A stretch of DNA of 64,000 nucleotides from Deinococcus sp. Marseille-Q6407 (GCF_946848805.1 NZ_CAMPFU010000005.1:5976-69975), one strand, 5' to 3'; shown: positions 15,292 to 24,514, counted from the first letter of the stretch. Notes: generated from the letters alone by a model not told the origin. Program-made: numbers and translations.

Positions 15292-16442
15292 CTCATAAGT
15301 TGCACCTTGCATAGCTGAGCGAATAGCCGTGCTGGTGGAGGAATTCTTGCTCTTTTTGAAGCTGGCTCAGCAGGTGGTTCAGCCTGACTTCGGGGAAGAG
15401 GGTATGTAGGGCCAAGCGGGCTGCCTCTTTCAGGGTCATGTCCTCAGAGCGGTACAGCATGGTCAGGGTGAAGGCCAGGAAGACCATCAAAATCCAGCGG
15501 TCCAGACCCCTGGCAGTTCGCAGCGCGAACTGCGCCAACCCAAACTGATGCTTTCCCTCCTTAAAAAAGGATTCCAGCGCCCAGCGCCGTTTTCCTTCAG
15601 CAAGGATGTCCTTCCCCTCCAGCAGCTCGGATGACACCGCGAAGAATTCACGGTCCCCACGGTCTATTCTCCCCAGGGTCAGCGTTTCTAGAGGCCAATT
15701 GGCGAGGTTGACATACCCTCCGTGCGGACAATCCGCCACTGTCACCCGCCCAGGATGATCCGTGCGTCGGTTGCTCCGCACACCCACCACGAACTCGAAA
15801 CCGAGACGCTGCACACCGTCCAGAAAGACAGCGGATTCGAATCCACTGTCTGCCAGTACGCAGACCTGAAAGCGCTTCCCGACGAAGTTTGGCACCTCTT
15901 CCAGCAGGTCAAGGGCTAACGTGACGGGAGTGCTGGTGTACTTGCCCTGGTAGACCCGGTAAGAAATGGGGAACTTCAGTTCCCCATTTTCGGCGAACAA
16001 GACCACCAAATGAATGCCGTGCCTGCCGTTGTAGACGCTGACGTAGGGCAGTTGAGTCCCCACCTTTTCCACCGTGGTCAGATCCACGCTGAGACGCAGA
16101 CGAGGTCTGCGTTTGTGACGAGCCGCGTCCAGCAACATGCGCCACTGGAAGTCCTGCATCTCTTCCCAGCAGCGGTCTGAATTCCAGTCATAGATGTTGA
16201 AGAAACGGCTGAGTGCACTGGGACTGACTCCCTCAGCCTGGCTGAAGTTGGTCTTCTGACCTGGACTGTGGAAGAGGTGCAGCGAAGCTTGCAAGCTTCG
16301 CTGCTGATACAGCGTCTCTGGAATATCCAGAATCCGCTGTGAGAGAATATGGGTGCGCTCCCCTGAAACCGGTTGATTCACACTTCCAGAATTTCAGCTC
16401 TGGGAGCGCTTTTTGTCCGCCTATTCAGGTGCAAGTTCTGAG
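15292..16442 (-). mobile_element. 1151-bp IS4/IS701-like element, copy 1
   Basis: Ends are CTCATAAGTTGCACCT at the left and, inverted, CTCAGAACTTGCACCT at the right, imperfect ~16-bp terminal repeats. The same 1151-bp length is found for the copies at 22686, 26001 and 39959. No target duplication is visible here (flanks TAAGA and AATAA), unlike copy 2, so a rearrangement may have used this copy. Confidence 0.9.
15293..16381 (-). CDS. IS4/IS701-like DDE transposase (copy 1)
   Basis: 362 aa from GTG. DDE residues are visible in [12 protein letters not shown] (first Asp), [11 protein letters not shown] (second Asp) and [16 protein letters not shown], which carries the E-(6)-K form of the IS4-type YREK region. 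It is full length with no internal stop. The last codon lies at the left IS end. Confidence 0.9.
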   Translation of the reverse strand: MNQPVSGERTHILSQRILDIPETLYQQRSLQASLHLFHSPGQKTNFSQAEGVSPSALSRFFNIYDWNSDRCWEEMQDFQWRMLLDAARHKRRPRLRLSVDLTTVEKVGTQLPYVSVYNGRHGIHLVVLFAENGELKFPISYRVYQGKYTSTPVTLALDLLEEVPNFVGKRFQVCVLADSGFESAVFLDGVQRLGFEFVVGVRSNRRTDHPGRVTVADCPHGGYVNLANWPLETLTLGRIDRGDREFFAVSSELLEGKDILAEGKRRWALESFFKEGKHQFGLAQFALRTARGLDRWILMVFLAFTLTMLYRSEDMTLKEAARLALHTLFPEVRLNHLLSQLQKEQEFLHQHGYSLSYARCNL

Positions 16443-16540
16443 AATAACCGTTTTTTGCTTTTGAAACGATTCATAGAAGTTATGTCGCGGAGAGAAAAAT
16501 GGGGGAATATAATATAACCCAAGTCGTATCCGGCAACTAC

Positions 16541-17494
16541 TTATCTTTCCTCTCTTCGTCTGATAATGATCCTAAAGTAGGGTGCTTTTCCGTTAATTCG
16601 CAGATCTTTCCCGTCATTCCCCTTGCGAAATCCTACGATCTCAAATTGAGCAGGATTGTGTTTATGGAGGAAGGTAATGGGCACTCCCATTAGTCCGAAC
16701 CAATCAGAAGGGATATCCTTGGTTTTATTGACGTTGATACCATCGAGGTTGTCATAGTGAGGATAATCAGCCTCGTTAGCGCTGTAGGTCTTCACGAGAG
16801 GAATATCCTGATGACGTCGTTCAGAGTCTAAATTAGTGAGCCAGAGGCTGTTATTTGTGGACACGATCCGCTCGCCTCGGTCATTCAATCTGGCTTCGGT
16901 ACCATAAAGCTCATAATGATCAGGAACAATAAACCCAGAAATATCACGCCCCAAACCGACCCCGAGCCAAATCTTGCCAGCATGAATGAGTCGGAATATC
17001 TCCTTGTAGGTAATGGCATTGACGGTGGCAATAATCAAGAAATCTTTGTTAAAAGATTCTATGCACCCAACAAACTCGCGAAGCAAGGAGTATGGGGGAT
17101 TAGTAACAATGATATCTGATTCCCGAAGCAAAGCAACACACTCATCGCTTCTAAAGTCCCCATTCCCTTGCAGTAGTGTTAACTCATCGTTCTTCCAAGC
17201 GACAAGCTCATCTGGATTCCCTGTGTATGAAAAATAGGTACCGCAATTGCTACCATCCACTGCATATCCGGTAGCAATGAGCCGCCTTAAACCAAGACGG
17301 GTAAAGTTATCTAAAAAATATCGGACAAAATTACTCTTTTTTGGGTGATCTGTATTACAATAGACGGTCCTGCCTTTGAATTGGCCCTCATAATATTGAA
17401 GCTCACGGTCAATATCGACCCTCTGAGTATAAAACTCATCCTTCTTGTTCTTTTTTGCTTCCGTTAAGAAAGAGCGATCGATAAGTCGTGACAT
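16541..17494 (-). CDS. EcoRI-like adenine-specific DNA methyltransferase
   Basis: 317 aa. The opening KAKKxKxDEFYTQ is present as EAKKNKKDEFYTQRVDIDRELQYY, and VYCNTDHPKKSNFVRYF and LRRLIATGYAVDGSNCGTYF also match M.EcoRI as I know it. The catalytic motif TNPPYS lies near residue 130. It should methylate the second adenine of GAATTC and protect against the partner nuclease. The ATG shares a base with the TAA of the nuclease gene (TAATG), so the order is R then M, coupled. The region is markedly AT-richer than the backbone, indicating transfer. Confidence 0.93.
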   Translation of the reverse strand: MSRLIDRSFLTEAKKNKKDEFYTQRVDIDRELQYYEGQFKGRTVYCNTDHPKKSNFVRYFLDNFTRLGLRRLIATGYAVDGSNCGTYFSYTGNPDELVAWKNDELTLLQGNGDFRSDECVALLRESDIIVTNPPYSLLREFVGCIESFNKDFLIIATVNAITYKEIFRLIHAGKIWLGVGLGRDISGFIVPDHYELYGTEARLNDRGERIVSTNNSLWLTNLDSERRHQDIPLVKTYSANEADYPHYDNLDGINVNKTKDIPSDWFGLMGVPITFLHKHNPAQFEIVGFRKGNDGKDLRINGKAPYFRIIIRRREER

Positions 17495-18348
17495 TACTGC
17501 TGGTTACCCGTTTCATTCTTTGTCATCTGGCTGAATAAGTCACTTGCAAGTAATCTAATTGATGTTCTAGCCACGTCTAGCATGACATCCGCCATTTTGT
17601 CTGCATCCCATTTCTGACCACGGCCTTCAGTATAAATTGAAGCTGCCTGCAACATTATCGCTTGATTTCGGCTAATCACACTGATATTTTCACATAGATT
17701 CGTGTTGATTGGCATTGAATAGTTAGCGGCAGTAAGGCGATCAATCCTATTCAGATTACTTGAGTTATACTCGAGTATAACTGTTCGTCCGTCTGGGCGA
17801 GTAACCTCTATAGTTTCAGTGAGAAAATTGGAACCCTCCAGAAACAATACGTAAGGAAAGTGCTGCTCGTCTAGCATATAGTTAGCTATTTCTTTTATAT
17901 TTTTGTGAGAACGCTCTATTGCATTCCCTGCTGCCATAATGTCCTGATCACTGTTTTTACCGACAAGAACACCTAGTTTAATATTTTCGACATCTTTTCC
18001 CTGATATTTTGCTTCTGTGACTAGAACGATACGCCATTCACCTTTATCGTCTTTGACCTCAATGATACCGCCATCCGGACGTATTGCTGCATTACTGACG
18101 AAAAGCTCATGCCCAAGCCTGTCATCTATTGCATGCAAGCGTTTATTGATTGTCGATTTGCTTAACGAAGCACGCTTGCGGAACTCCATCATAGGAAACT
18201 CTATGCAAAGCATTTCCATGACCTTTGTCGCGACTTCCCCTACGTCTAGGTCATGCTTGCGAGCCAACTCACTAAAAATGCCTTCCACGCCTTTGCTAGC
18301 TATGTGCTGAGTAGTCAATCGATCTGTTTGACCTTTTTTGCGTGCCAC
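17494..18348 (-). CDS. EcoRI-like type II restriction endonuclease
   Basis: 284 aa from GTG 18348, with AGGAGG 9 nt upstream. It aligns along its whole length with R.EcoRI (277 aa) as I recall it: LFVSNAAIRPDGGIIEVKDD, ATKVMEML, MAAGNAIERSHKNI, FPYVLFLEGSNFLTE, RLTAANYSMPINTNLCENI, MLQAASIYTEG. The catalytic residues appear as D92, E112 and K114 (EcoRI D91, E111, K113). The recognition-arm residues equivalent to N141 and R145 are present at N142 and R146. I predict cleavage at G^AATTC. It appears intact and active. Confidence 0.94.
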   Translation of the reverse strand: MARKKGQTDRLTTQHIASKGVEGIFSELARKHDLDVGEVATKVMEMLCIEFPMMEFRKRASLSKSTINKRLHAIDDRLGHELFVSNAAIRPDGGIIEVKDDKGEWRIVLVTEAKYQGKDVENIKLGVLVGKNSDQDIMAAGNAIERSHKNIKEIANYMLDEQHFPYVLFLEGSNFLTETIEVTRPDGRTVILEYNSSNLNRIDRLTAANYSMPINTNLCENISVISRNQAIMLQAASIYTEGRGQKWDADKMADVMLDVARTSIRLLASDLFSQMTKNETGNQQ

Positions 18349-18466
18349 TAGTGAAACCTCCTGAAGACTGAACGAGAACTCAAGCCATTAAAATACAGTA
18401 CATGGGTGGATAGTCTCTCAGTAGGTGACAACTTCAGTTCGACCTCGTTCCAGACGGCAAAAACCA

Positions 18467-18502
18467 ACAGACGGCCCCATCAAGCTTGATGGGGCCGTCT
18501 GT
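18467..18502. terminator. 36-bp perfect palindrome inside the IS4 element
   Basis: The 18-nt arm ACAGACGGCCCCATCAAG is followed at once by its exact complement. It lies between the IS end and the transposase start, so it can act as a transcription barrier against read-through from outside or as a transposase-translation block. The same palindrome is in copy B at 25848-25883. Confidence 0.7.
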
Positions 18503-19621
18503 GTGCGGTCTTCTGAGAGTGTGAAAACAACAGAATCCGCTGCTCAGCAGGCTACCGCACTCACCCAGCACTTCAAAGCGCACGCCAGTCATCTCCGCAT
18601 TGACACCCTTCAGCGCTTGATTGACGTCCTTCTGGCGATGATTGCCGCGAGGAGCATCAATCATCACGACCTGAGTGCCCACATGCCGGGTATCAGCATG
18701 CCCCAGGCTAAGAAAAGGCGGGCAGACCGCACCTTCCGGGATGAGCAGCTGGACATGGACTTTTTCATCGCTCTGCTCGTCGTCCATCTTCCACCGGGGA
18801 AGGTGTTGCTGAGTCTGGACCGCACCAATTGGGAGCATGGGGAAACGCCCATCAATTTTCTGGTGCTTGGAGCCGTGGTTCATGGCTTCACCCTGCCCCT
18901 GATTTGGGTTCCTCTTGATGAGTCTGGGAACAGCCACACCTACGCCCGTATGTGGTTGGTATTGAAGCTCCTCCGCGTCTTGCCAGCGAAACGCTGGCAA
19001 GGCCTGGTGGCTGACCGTGAGTTCATCGGTGCGGAGTGGTTCCGTTTTCTCCGTCGTCAAGGCATCAAGCGGGCGATCCGCATTCGGCACAGCGACATGC
19101 TGGACGACATGAATGGGAAGGAATGGTTTAAGCACGTCCAGCACGGTCATTTCCATGAAATCGACGAAAAGGTGTTCGTGTTTGGCGAACTCATGCGGGT
19201 GGTCGCGACGAGGTCATCCACAGGTGACCTCGTCATCATTGCCACAGATTTCAGCGCTCGGAAGACCTGGAAGCTGTACAAGCAGCGCTGGTCAATCGAG
19301 TGCACCTTCAGCAGCTTCAAGAAGCGAGGCTTCGACCTGGAGCGGACTGGGATGACGGAAAGGAGCCGTCTTCAGCGGCTCTTCGGCCTTGTGACACTGG
19401 CCTGGATGTTTTGTTTGCGCTTGGGGGTCTGGTTTGACCAGACCCAGTCCATCCCCATTCTCAAGCATGGTCGTAGAGCGGTCAGTCTGGTGCGGTACGG
19501 TGCTCAGCATCTCGTAGATGCCTTACGATGGAAACCACAACAGTTCATGGCTGTCCTAGACCTGTTGACCCAGCCTTTTTGCCCACCAGGAGGGGCTGGA
19601 AGTGAAGTTGTCACCTACTGA
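18503..19621 (+). CDS. IS4-family transposase (copy A)
   Basis: 372 aa from the GTG at 18503, directly after the palindrome; a GTG at 18425 inside the terminal repeat is open in this copy only. DDE residues appear in VLLSLDRTNWEHG, GLVADREFIG and YKQRWSIECTFSSFKKRGFD, the last being the IS4 'Y..R..IE..F...K' region. Full length. It differs from copy B by few residues (GNSHTY here, WNSHTY there). Confidence 0.9.
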   Translation: MRSSESVKTTESAAQQATALTQHFKAHASHLRIDTLQRLIDVLLAMIAARSINHHDLSAHMPGISMPQAKKRRADRTFRDEQLDMDFFIALLVVHLPPGKVLLSLDRTNWEHGETPINFLVLGAVVHGFTLPLIWVPLDESGNSHTYARMWLVLKLLRVLPAKRWQGLVADREFIGAEWFRFLRRQGIKRAIRIRHSDMLDDMNGKEWFKHVQHGHFHEIDEKVFVFGELMRVVATRSSTGDLVIIATDFSARKTWKLYKQRWSIECTFSSFKKRGFDLERTGMTERSRLQRLFGLVTLAWMFCLRLGVWFDQTQSIPILKHGRRAVSLVRYGAQHLVDALRWKPQQFMAVLDLLTQPFCPPGGAGSEVVTY

Positions 19622-19622
19622 G

Positions 19623-19809
19623 ATCCACGCTTAAAGAGCGGGGTTAGATAAGGACCAACATTGGTGCGTTCACCTAGCCCAAGATGTTCCCGAATTTCCA
19701 TATGTGACGGAGCTTCGCGGTTAGCAGCAAAATATTGTCCGATGTAGAGCAGTATCTCTGTCTGTCTTTTCGAGAGACTGGGAATTGGCTCTAATGGGTC
19801 AATGGGCAT
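19623..19809 (-). pseudogene. LexA-type repressor, N-terminal fragment cut by IS4
   Basis: 62 codons from ATG 19809 read SLSKRQTEILLYIGQYF, then REAPSHMEIREHLGLGERTNV and LTPLFKRG. This is the LexA winged-helix DNA-binding domain ('LTKRQxEILxxI...PTxxEIxxxLGLxS...HLxxLxxKG'). The frame is cut at 19622 by IS4 copy A, and the peptidase half is missing. TATACT lies 6 nt before the ATG, a leaderless promoter pattern. Confidence 0.75.
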
Positions 19810-19867
19810 AGCAGGAGTATAGCAGTCGACTAGCAGTAGATATAGCAGTTTCTCCTGGTGTCTGGCC

Positions 19868-21955
19868 TCAAGAGGCAGTCATGATCTTCTTGAAGAGTTT
19901 CTGCCAGACGCTACTTGCTGTCTTCTCAATGGTTGGCGGGGACTTGGCGATCATCCGAGCTTTGAACTGCTTTGCCAGTGTGACCTTCCAGCCGGGATCT
20001 AGCGTGATGCTGTTCTGTGCTGCAAATTCCTCAATCTGGTCGACAAGGGGACGTGTGGGCTCATATTGATCACTGAAGATCTCATCGGCATCCCGGAACA
20101 GTTTGTTGAGAAGTGGGTCAAGAACATTGATGGGAATCAGATCCTCGATTTCGGCGTCTGGGATCGTGGTGTAGTCACTCACGGGAATGATGTTTTTTGG
20201 ATTGGCCTTGTAAAGGTCTGCGGCGAGCTGTGCTTGCATTGCGCGGCCAGACGTATCACTGTCTACCACCACGGGTGGTAGCGCTCCTTCCCTGGCCACC
20301 AGGATGCTCGTCAGGGGTTTAATGCCCTTGGTGCCACCGGACGGCACAAAAAGGAGTTCCTGCCCTGGGGCGATCAGTTTCTCTTTGATTAGCCAGTTCT
20401 TGATAGCACTCAGGTAGATCTGATCCGAGACGCCTTCCACGATGACAGGGAAGCAGCCTTGCAAGAGCGTATCGGAGATACTCAGGCCCAACGCGGCATG
20501 TACTGCATAGATGGACCGTTGCTGGTTACTCTGCCCCTCAGCCGCACGCAGATTCTCGGAGGCCACCGTGAAGCCCTCAGGATCGACATAGACCACTTTC
20601 ACGCGGTCTACGTGGTTCGTATCTACCAGAAATGGGGACTGGGTGGTGTGGATTACCTGGTTCGTCTTTGAGAGGTTGGCGAAGAAATCTGCCAGGTCAC
20701 GCTGCGCAAGAGGGTGCAGGGAGTGCCCCGCCTCGTCGAGTAGCAGAATTGTGTTCTGGTGGGCATCTTTGCTTTCCACGAGGAACACCAGGTAGAAGCT
20801 CAGGAACCACTGAAGGCCTGTGCTGCGGTTTTCCAGCTCAATCTGTTCGGGTCGCTGTCGGTCGGCTACGAAGATACGGAAGTAGTTTCCGTCTGCACGG
20901 AAGTCGAAGATGTATTGGCCCTGTTTCCACCACTCCTGGAATTCACGGGATAGGCGGCTTTGGGCGGAATGCAGCAAGGCCTGACGCTCAGTTTTCCTAG
21001 CAGCGGCCTCCTGCGCAGCTTCAGGGGTAACCTGTTGGTAAGCAGACCCAGTGGGTTCGGCACCCATCTGCACTATTTCCTTAGGGTCCAGACCTACATA
21101 CTCAAACAGTACTCGCAGTGTTCTGGCTTTCGCTTCGGCGATGCCGGTGAGATCCTTACGAGCCATGTTCTCGATTGCATGAGGCAAGTAGATCTCCGAG
21201 TCAAGATTGCCGTAATTGGAGTAGTAGACGAACTTGGGAATGGCGTCCAAGACCATATCTTTAACACCTCGGATGAGGTGCGGCTCTCCGAAATATTTTT
21301 CTATTACGAGAACTTCCCTATAGACCTGCCGCAGCGCTTCCCTGAAGGGGGATGATTCTGGGAGCTTGGTCCAGGAAGCGGTATTACTCCGTAAAGCCAT
21401 GAGCAGCTCAGGATTTATAGGAGTGCCAGCGCTTGGATAAAGTTCCAATGCATTAGAAAGGCTGGCTTCGGCAGTCTCTTTACTCTTTTGAAGTTCTTCA
21501 GTCGGCGCTGCCTGCGCCTGCACTACAGCTATTTGTTCCGTCAGGACCTTATGGAGTGAGGTTGATGTTAGAGATTGGGTGGGCGTGGCGTTCAGGAACT
21601 TGATGTGAATCTCCCCATCAAAGGTTCGCGATACTCGGACATCTAAATCCCTATCTGACGATAGATAGGTTTTCTGCTTGATCTCCTCCGCCGCTTTTCC
21701 AGTAATGGAGAAGTCCGTCTCAATAAACGTTATCGTTTCCGGCTCCTTGCGAGCTGTGGAGTATATCCGGCGGGGCATATCTGCGAGCAGGTTGATTTCC
21801 CCGCCTTGGGCTGGATTCAGCTTCCATAAGGCCAACAGTAGATTGGATTTTCCGGCTTCGTTCATGCCGACTAAAGTAGTAACAGCGTCACAGGTGATCC
21901 AACCGCTGTCTTCCACAGACCGGAATTGTTGTACACGGAATTGTAAGAGTGACAT
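19868..21955 (-). CDS. OLD-family ATP-dependent endonuclease (AAA + TOPRIM)
   Basis: 695 aa. Walker A is GMNEAGKSN (residues ~30-38). Walker B is ILLLDEAG, with HPLAQRDLADFF after it and a Q-loop-like region before it. The C-terminal TOPRIM domain has VIVEGVSDQIYL (metal-binding Glu) and VVVDSDTSG (DxD). Class 1 OLD nucleases act in anti-phage defence, alone or with a helicase (as GajA with GajB). No UvrD-like helicase is adjacent, so a Gabija assignment is not supported. The next gene leftward is the broken LexA fragment. Confidence 0.88.
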   Translation of the reverse strand: MSLLQFRVQQFRSVEDSGWITCDAVTTLVGMNEAGKSNLLLALWKLNPAQGGEINLLADMPRRIYSTARKEPETITFIETDFSITGKAAEEIKQKTYLSSDRDLDVRVSRTFDGEIHIKFLNATPTQSLTSTSLHKVLTEQIAVVQAQAAPTEELQKSKETAEASLSNALELYPSAGTPINPELLMALRSNTASWTKLPESSPFREALRQVYREVLVIEKYFGEPHLIRGVKDMVLDAIPKFVYYSNYGNLDSEIYLPHAIENMARKDLTGIAEAKARTLRVLFEYVGLDPKEIVQMGAEPTGSAYQQVTPEAAQEAAARKTERQALLHSAQSRLSREFQEWWKQGQYIFDFRADGNYFRIFVADRQRPEQIELENRSTGLQWFLSFYLVFLVESKDAHQNTILLLDEAGHSLHPLAQRDLADFFANLSKTNQVIHTTQSPFLVDTNHVDRVKVVYVDPEGFTVASENLRAAEGQSNQQRSIYAVHAALGLSISDTLLQGCFPVIVEGVSDQIYLSAIKNWLIKEKLIAPGQELLFVPSGGTKGIKPLTSILVAREGALPPVVVDSDTSGRAMQAQLAADLYKANPKNIIPVSDYTTIPDAEIEDLIPINVLDPLLNKLFRDADEIFSDQYEPTRPLVDQIEEFAAQNSITLDPGWKVTLAKQFKARMIAKSPPTIEKTASSVWQKLFKKIMTAS

Positions 21956-22019
21956 ATGTTCTCAGACTATCAAGTGCTTTTACTTCAGCGCTGCAACCCT
22001 GACACAGATCATGCTGTAC

Positions 22020-22601
22020 TCATTGTTGATGTAAGCCTGAAATTCCGTCCCACCTCTTGGCCAGAATGCGTGACACTGTCGCCTGACTGACGCCGAAGAG
22101 CCGGGCGCAGTCCGCCGCTGTCTTTCTGCCTGACCGAACCGCTTCCCGGATTTCTTCTTGCTGAGCCGGAGTCAGCTTGGGACGGCGGCCCCCCACCCGA
22201 CCTGCGGCTCTGGCTTGCTCCAGGCCAGCTTTTGTGCGTTCCTGAATCATGGCCCGCTCGAACTCCGCGAAGCTGCCGACCATCTGCATCATCATCCGTC
22301 CTGCTGGGGTGGTGGTATCAATGTTCTCGGTCAAGCTACGGAAACCTGCTCCACGCTGTTCTATTTGCTCCAGGATGGTCAGGAGGTCTTTCAGGCTCCG
22401 GCTGAGTCGGTCCAGTTTCCAGACCACCAGGACATCTCCCTCGCGGAGCTGCTCCAAGGCTTTGTGCAACTCCGGTCTATCCCAGCGGCCACCACTGGCC
22501 TGCTCCTTGAAGACCTGACCCACCCCAGCTCCCTGCAAGGCCTTCAACTGAAGGGCGGAATCCTGGTCGCCTTTGGAGACTCGTGCGTAGCCAATCAGCA
22601 T
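22020..22601 (-). CDS. serine recombinase, Tn3-resolvase/invertase family
   Basis: 193 aa. MLIGYARVSKGDQD carries the nucleophile Ser9. LVVWKLDRLSRSLKDLL and FAEFERAMIQERTKAGL are the resolvase catalytic and E-helix regions. The C-terminal helix-turn-helix is TAADCARLFGVSQATVSRIL. It is intact. It may have belonged to a transposon or act as a plasmid multimer resolvase. No Tn3 transposase is present in the window. Confidence 0.92.
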   Translation of the reverse strand: MLIGYARVSKGDQDSALQLKALQGAGVGQVFKEQASGGRWDRPELHKALEQLREGDVLVVWKLDRLSRSLKDLLTILEQIEQRGAGFRSLTENIDTTTPAGRMMMQMVGSFAEFERAMIQERTKAGLEQARAAGRVGGRRPKLTPAQQEEIREAVRSGRKTAADCARLFGVSQATVSRILAKRWDGISGLHQQ

Positions 22602-22638
22602 GGGGGAAAGCCTTACACAAACGGAGACGCAAAGTCAC

Positions 22639-22670
22639 ACGGTATCTCTTAGTACGAACACCGTTAGAAT
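22639..22670 (+). promoter_or_regulatory. promoter/operator of the split AbrB-Doc module
   Basis: The -10 box TAGAAT (22665-22670) lies 5 nt before the ATG at 22676, a leaderless layout. An inverted repeat ACGGT (22639-22643) / ACCGT (22660-22664) covers the -35 region, as expected for an autoregulating antitoxin. Confidence 0.5.
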
Positions 22671-22685
22671 AGGGTATGCGAAAGA

Positions 22686-23836
22686 CTCATAAGTTGCACC
22701 TTGCATAGCTGAGCGAATAGCCGTGCTGGCGCAGGAATTCTTGCTCTTTCCGAAGCTGGCCCAGCAGGTGGTTGAGCCTGACTTCGGGGAACAAGGCGTA
22801 GAGAGCCAAGCGTGCAGCTTCATTCAAGGTCAGGGCCTCTGAGCGGTGCAGCGTCGTCAGGGTGAAGGCCAAGAAGACCATCAAAATCCAGCGGTCCAAA
22901 CCCCTGGCAGTTCGCAGCGCGAACTGCGCCAACCCAAACTGGTGCTTCCCCTCTTTGAAGAAAGATTCCAGCGCCCAACGCCGTTTTCCTTCGGCCAGGA
23001 TGTCATCTCCCTTCAGAAGCTCGGATGACACCGCGAAGAATTCGCGGTCCCCACGAATCACTCTCCCCAGGGACAGCGTTTCCAGGGACCAATTGGCGAG
23101 GTTGACGTACCCCCCATGCGGACAGTCTGCAACCGTCACCCGCCCAGGATGGTCCGTGCGCCGGTTGCTCCTCACACCCACCACGAACTCGAAACCGAGG
23201 CGCTGCACACCTTCCAGAAAGACAGCGGCCTCAAAGCCGCTGTCCGCCAGTACACAGACCTGAAAGCGTTTCCCCACGAAGTCTGGCACCTCTTCCAGCA
23301 AGTCGAGGGCCAGTGTGACCGGGGTGCTGGTGTGCTTGCCCTGGTAGATCCGGTAAGAAATGGGGAACTTCAGTTCCCCATATTCGGCGAACAAGACCAC
23401 CAGATGGATGCCGTGCCTACCGTTGTAGACACTGACATAGGGCAGCTGAGTTCCCACCTTTTCCACCGTGGTCAGATCCACGCTGAGCCGCATTCGAGGT
23501 CTACGTTTGTGACGAGCTGTATCCAGCAGGATGCGCCACTGGAAGTCCTGCATCTCTTCCCAGCAGCGGTCTGAATCCCAGTCGTAGATGTTGAAGAAAC
23601 GGCTGAGTGCACTGGGGCTGACTCCCTCAGCCTGGCTGAACTTGGTCTTCTGACCTGGACTGTGGAAGAGGTGCAGCGAAGCCTCCAGGCTTCGCCGTTG
23701 GTACAGCGTCTCTGGAATGTCCAGAATCCGCTGTGAGAGAATATGGGTGCGCTCCCCTGAAGCCTGTTTGTACACACTTCCAGAATTTCAGCTCTGGGAG
23801 CGCTTTTTGTCCGCCTATTCAGGTGCAAGTTCTTAG
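22686..23836 (-). mobile_element. 1151-bp IS4/IS701-like element, copy 2, with 5-bp target duplication
   Basis: Left end CTCATAAG at 22686, right end CTAAGAA in inverse at 23836. The flanks carry a perfect AAAGA duplication (22681-22685 and 23837-23841). This is the only copy with a clean duplication and therefore defines the true ends of the family and a simple insertion event. Confidence 0.95.
22687..23775 (-). CDS. IS4/IS701-like DDE transposase (copy 2)
   Basis: 362 aa from GTG. It has the same motifs as copy 1 ([12 protein letters not shown] with M for [25 protein letters not shown]) with scattered substitutions ([26 protein letters not shown]). It is uninterrupted and probably functional. 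Confidence 0.9.
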   Translation of the reverse strand: MYKQASGERTHILSQRILDIPETLYQRRSLEASLHLFHSPGQKTKFSQAEGVSPSALSRFFNIYDWDSDRCWEEMQDFQWRILLDTARHKRRPRMRLSVDLTTVEKVGTQLPYVSVYNGRHGIHLVVLFAEYGELKFPISYRIYQGKHTSTPVTLALDLLEEVPDFVGKRFQVCVLADSGFEAAVFLEGVQRLGFEFVVGVRSNRRTDHPGRVTVADCPHGGYVNLANWSLETLSLGRVIRGDREFFAVSSELLKGDDILAEGKRRWALESFFKEGKHQFGLAQFALRTARGLDRWILMVFLAFTLTTLHRSEALTLNEAARLALYALFPEVRLNHLLGQLRKEQEFLRQHGYSLSYARCNL

Positions 23837-24066
23837 AAAGACCCTTTCTCGAATTGGGAACAGCGAGGCCCTGGTCATCACCAAAGAGATGAAGGAGCTG
23901 ACAGGCATCGGCAGCGAAGTGCAGATCGAGATTCAGGGGAATGCCATTATCATCACGCCGGCCCAGGACGCATCGCGTCCTGAGACCCTGGCTCGTCAGC
24001 AGCGTTTTGCTCAGGCGCGTGACCAGGTGCTGAGTGAGTACGATGACCTTTTCCGCCAATTGGCCG

Positions 24067-24450
24067 ATGCTTGAAGGCTTAAGTCGGGAAGAAGTGGAGG
24101 CGCTGCATGACGCTCAGATCGAGCGCTATGGCGGCTCGCCCGGTTTGCGAGACCCAGGGTTACTGGAAAGTGCACTGGCGCAACCGCTTCAGGAACTGTT
24201 TGGGCAACGGCGGTATCGACAGTGCCTGCCCAGGCGGCGGCCTACCTTTATTACCTGTCACGTGCCCACGCCTGCGTCGATGCGAACAAGAGAACTTCCC
24301 TGAGCTGTGCCCTGGTGTGGCTGGCCCTGCATGACCTTCGGTTACGCCTGCCTGAGTCAACAGGAACTGTTCGACCTGACCCTGGCGGTGGCCCAGGGGC
24401 AGCTCTCGCTGGAAGAGGCGATCGAACGCTTTGAGCGTGCAGTCTGGTAG
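24067..24450 (+). pseudogene. Doc/Fic-type toxin, decayed by two frameshifts
   Basis: The first frame gives MLEGLSREEVEALHDAQIER and LRDPGLLESALAQPLQELFG. The second continues PAQAAAYLYYLSRAHACVDANKRTS, containing the Fic motif H-x-x-x-D-A-N-K-R. The third ends QELFDLTLAVAQGQLSLEEA...RAVW. Frame changes fall near 24215 and 24360. The start overlaps the antitoxin stop. An intact homologous toxin is encoded at 41699-42073. With its antitoxin split by an IS, loss of the toxin would be expected. Confidence 0.85.
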
Positions 24451-24514
24451 TGCCCACTTCAAGTTCCATTGCACAAACCTGTTGCATTTGATTTTTATTC
24501 TGCAAGGAGTTTTT

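Larger units (their letters stand above)
18417..19622 (+). mobile_element. 1206-bp IS4-family element, copy A
   Basis: Perfect terminal inverted repeats start CTCAGTAGGTGACAACTTCA and end with the complement. An almost identical element lies in opposite orientation at 24728-25933. No target-site duplication is visible. The right end cuts into a LexA-like gene (19623-19809), and the left end lies 68 bp from the EcoRI-like nuclease start. Confidence 0.92.
22676..24074 (+). pseudogene. AbrB-type antitoxin gene split by IS insertion after codon 3
   Basis: ATGCGAAAGA at 22676-22685 is separated by the IS from AAAGACCCTTTCTCG at 23837 onward. Removing the IS and one AAAGA copy restores a frame reading MRKTLSRIGNSEALVITKEM, then EVQIEIQGNAIIITPA, a SpoVT/AbrB swapped-hairpin DNA-binding domain, and a C-terminal helix for toxin binding ending RQLADA. 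The stop overlaps the Doc start. The promoter is now separated from the body of the gene. Confidence 0.85.

Noticed and set aside
19868..21955. Gabija system (GajA/GajB)
   Set aside because: Only the OLD-type component is present; the neighbours are a resolvase and a LexA fragment, not a UvrD-like helicase.
22602..22675. res site for the serine recombinase
   Set aside because: Only one weak inverted repeat is seen, and it overlaps the antitoxin promoter; there is no three-subsite arrangement.
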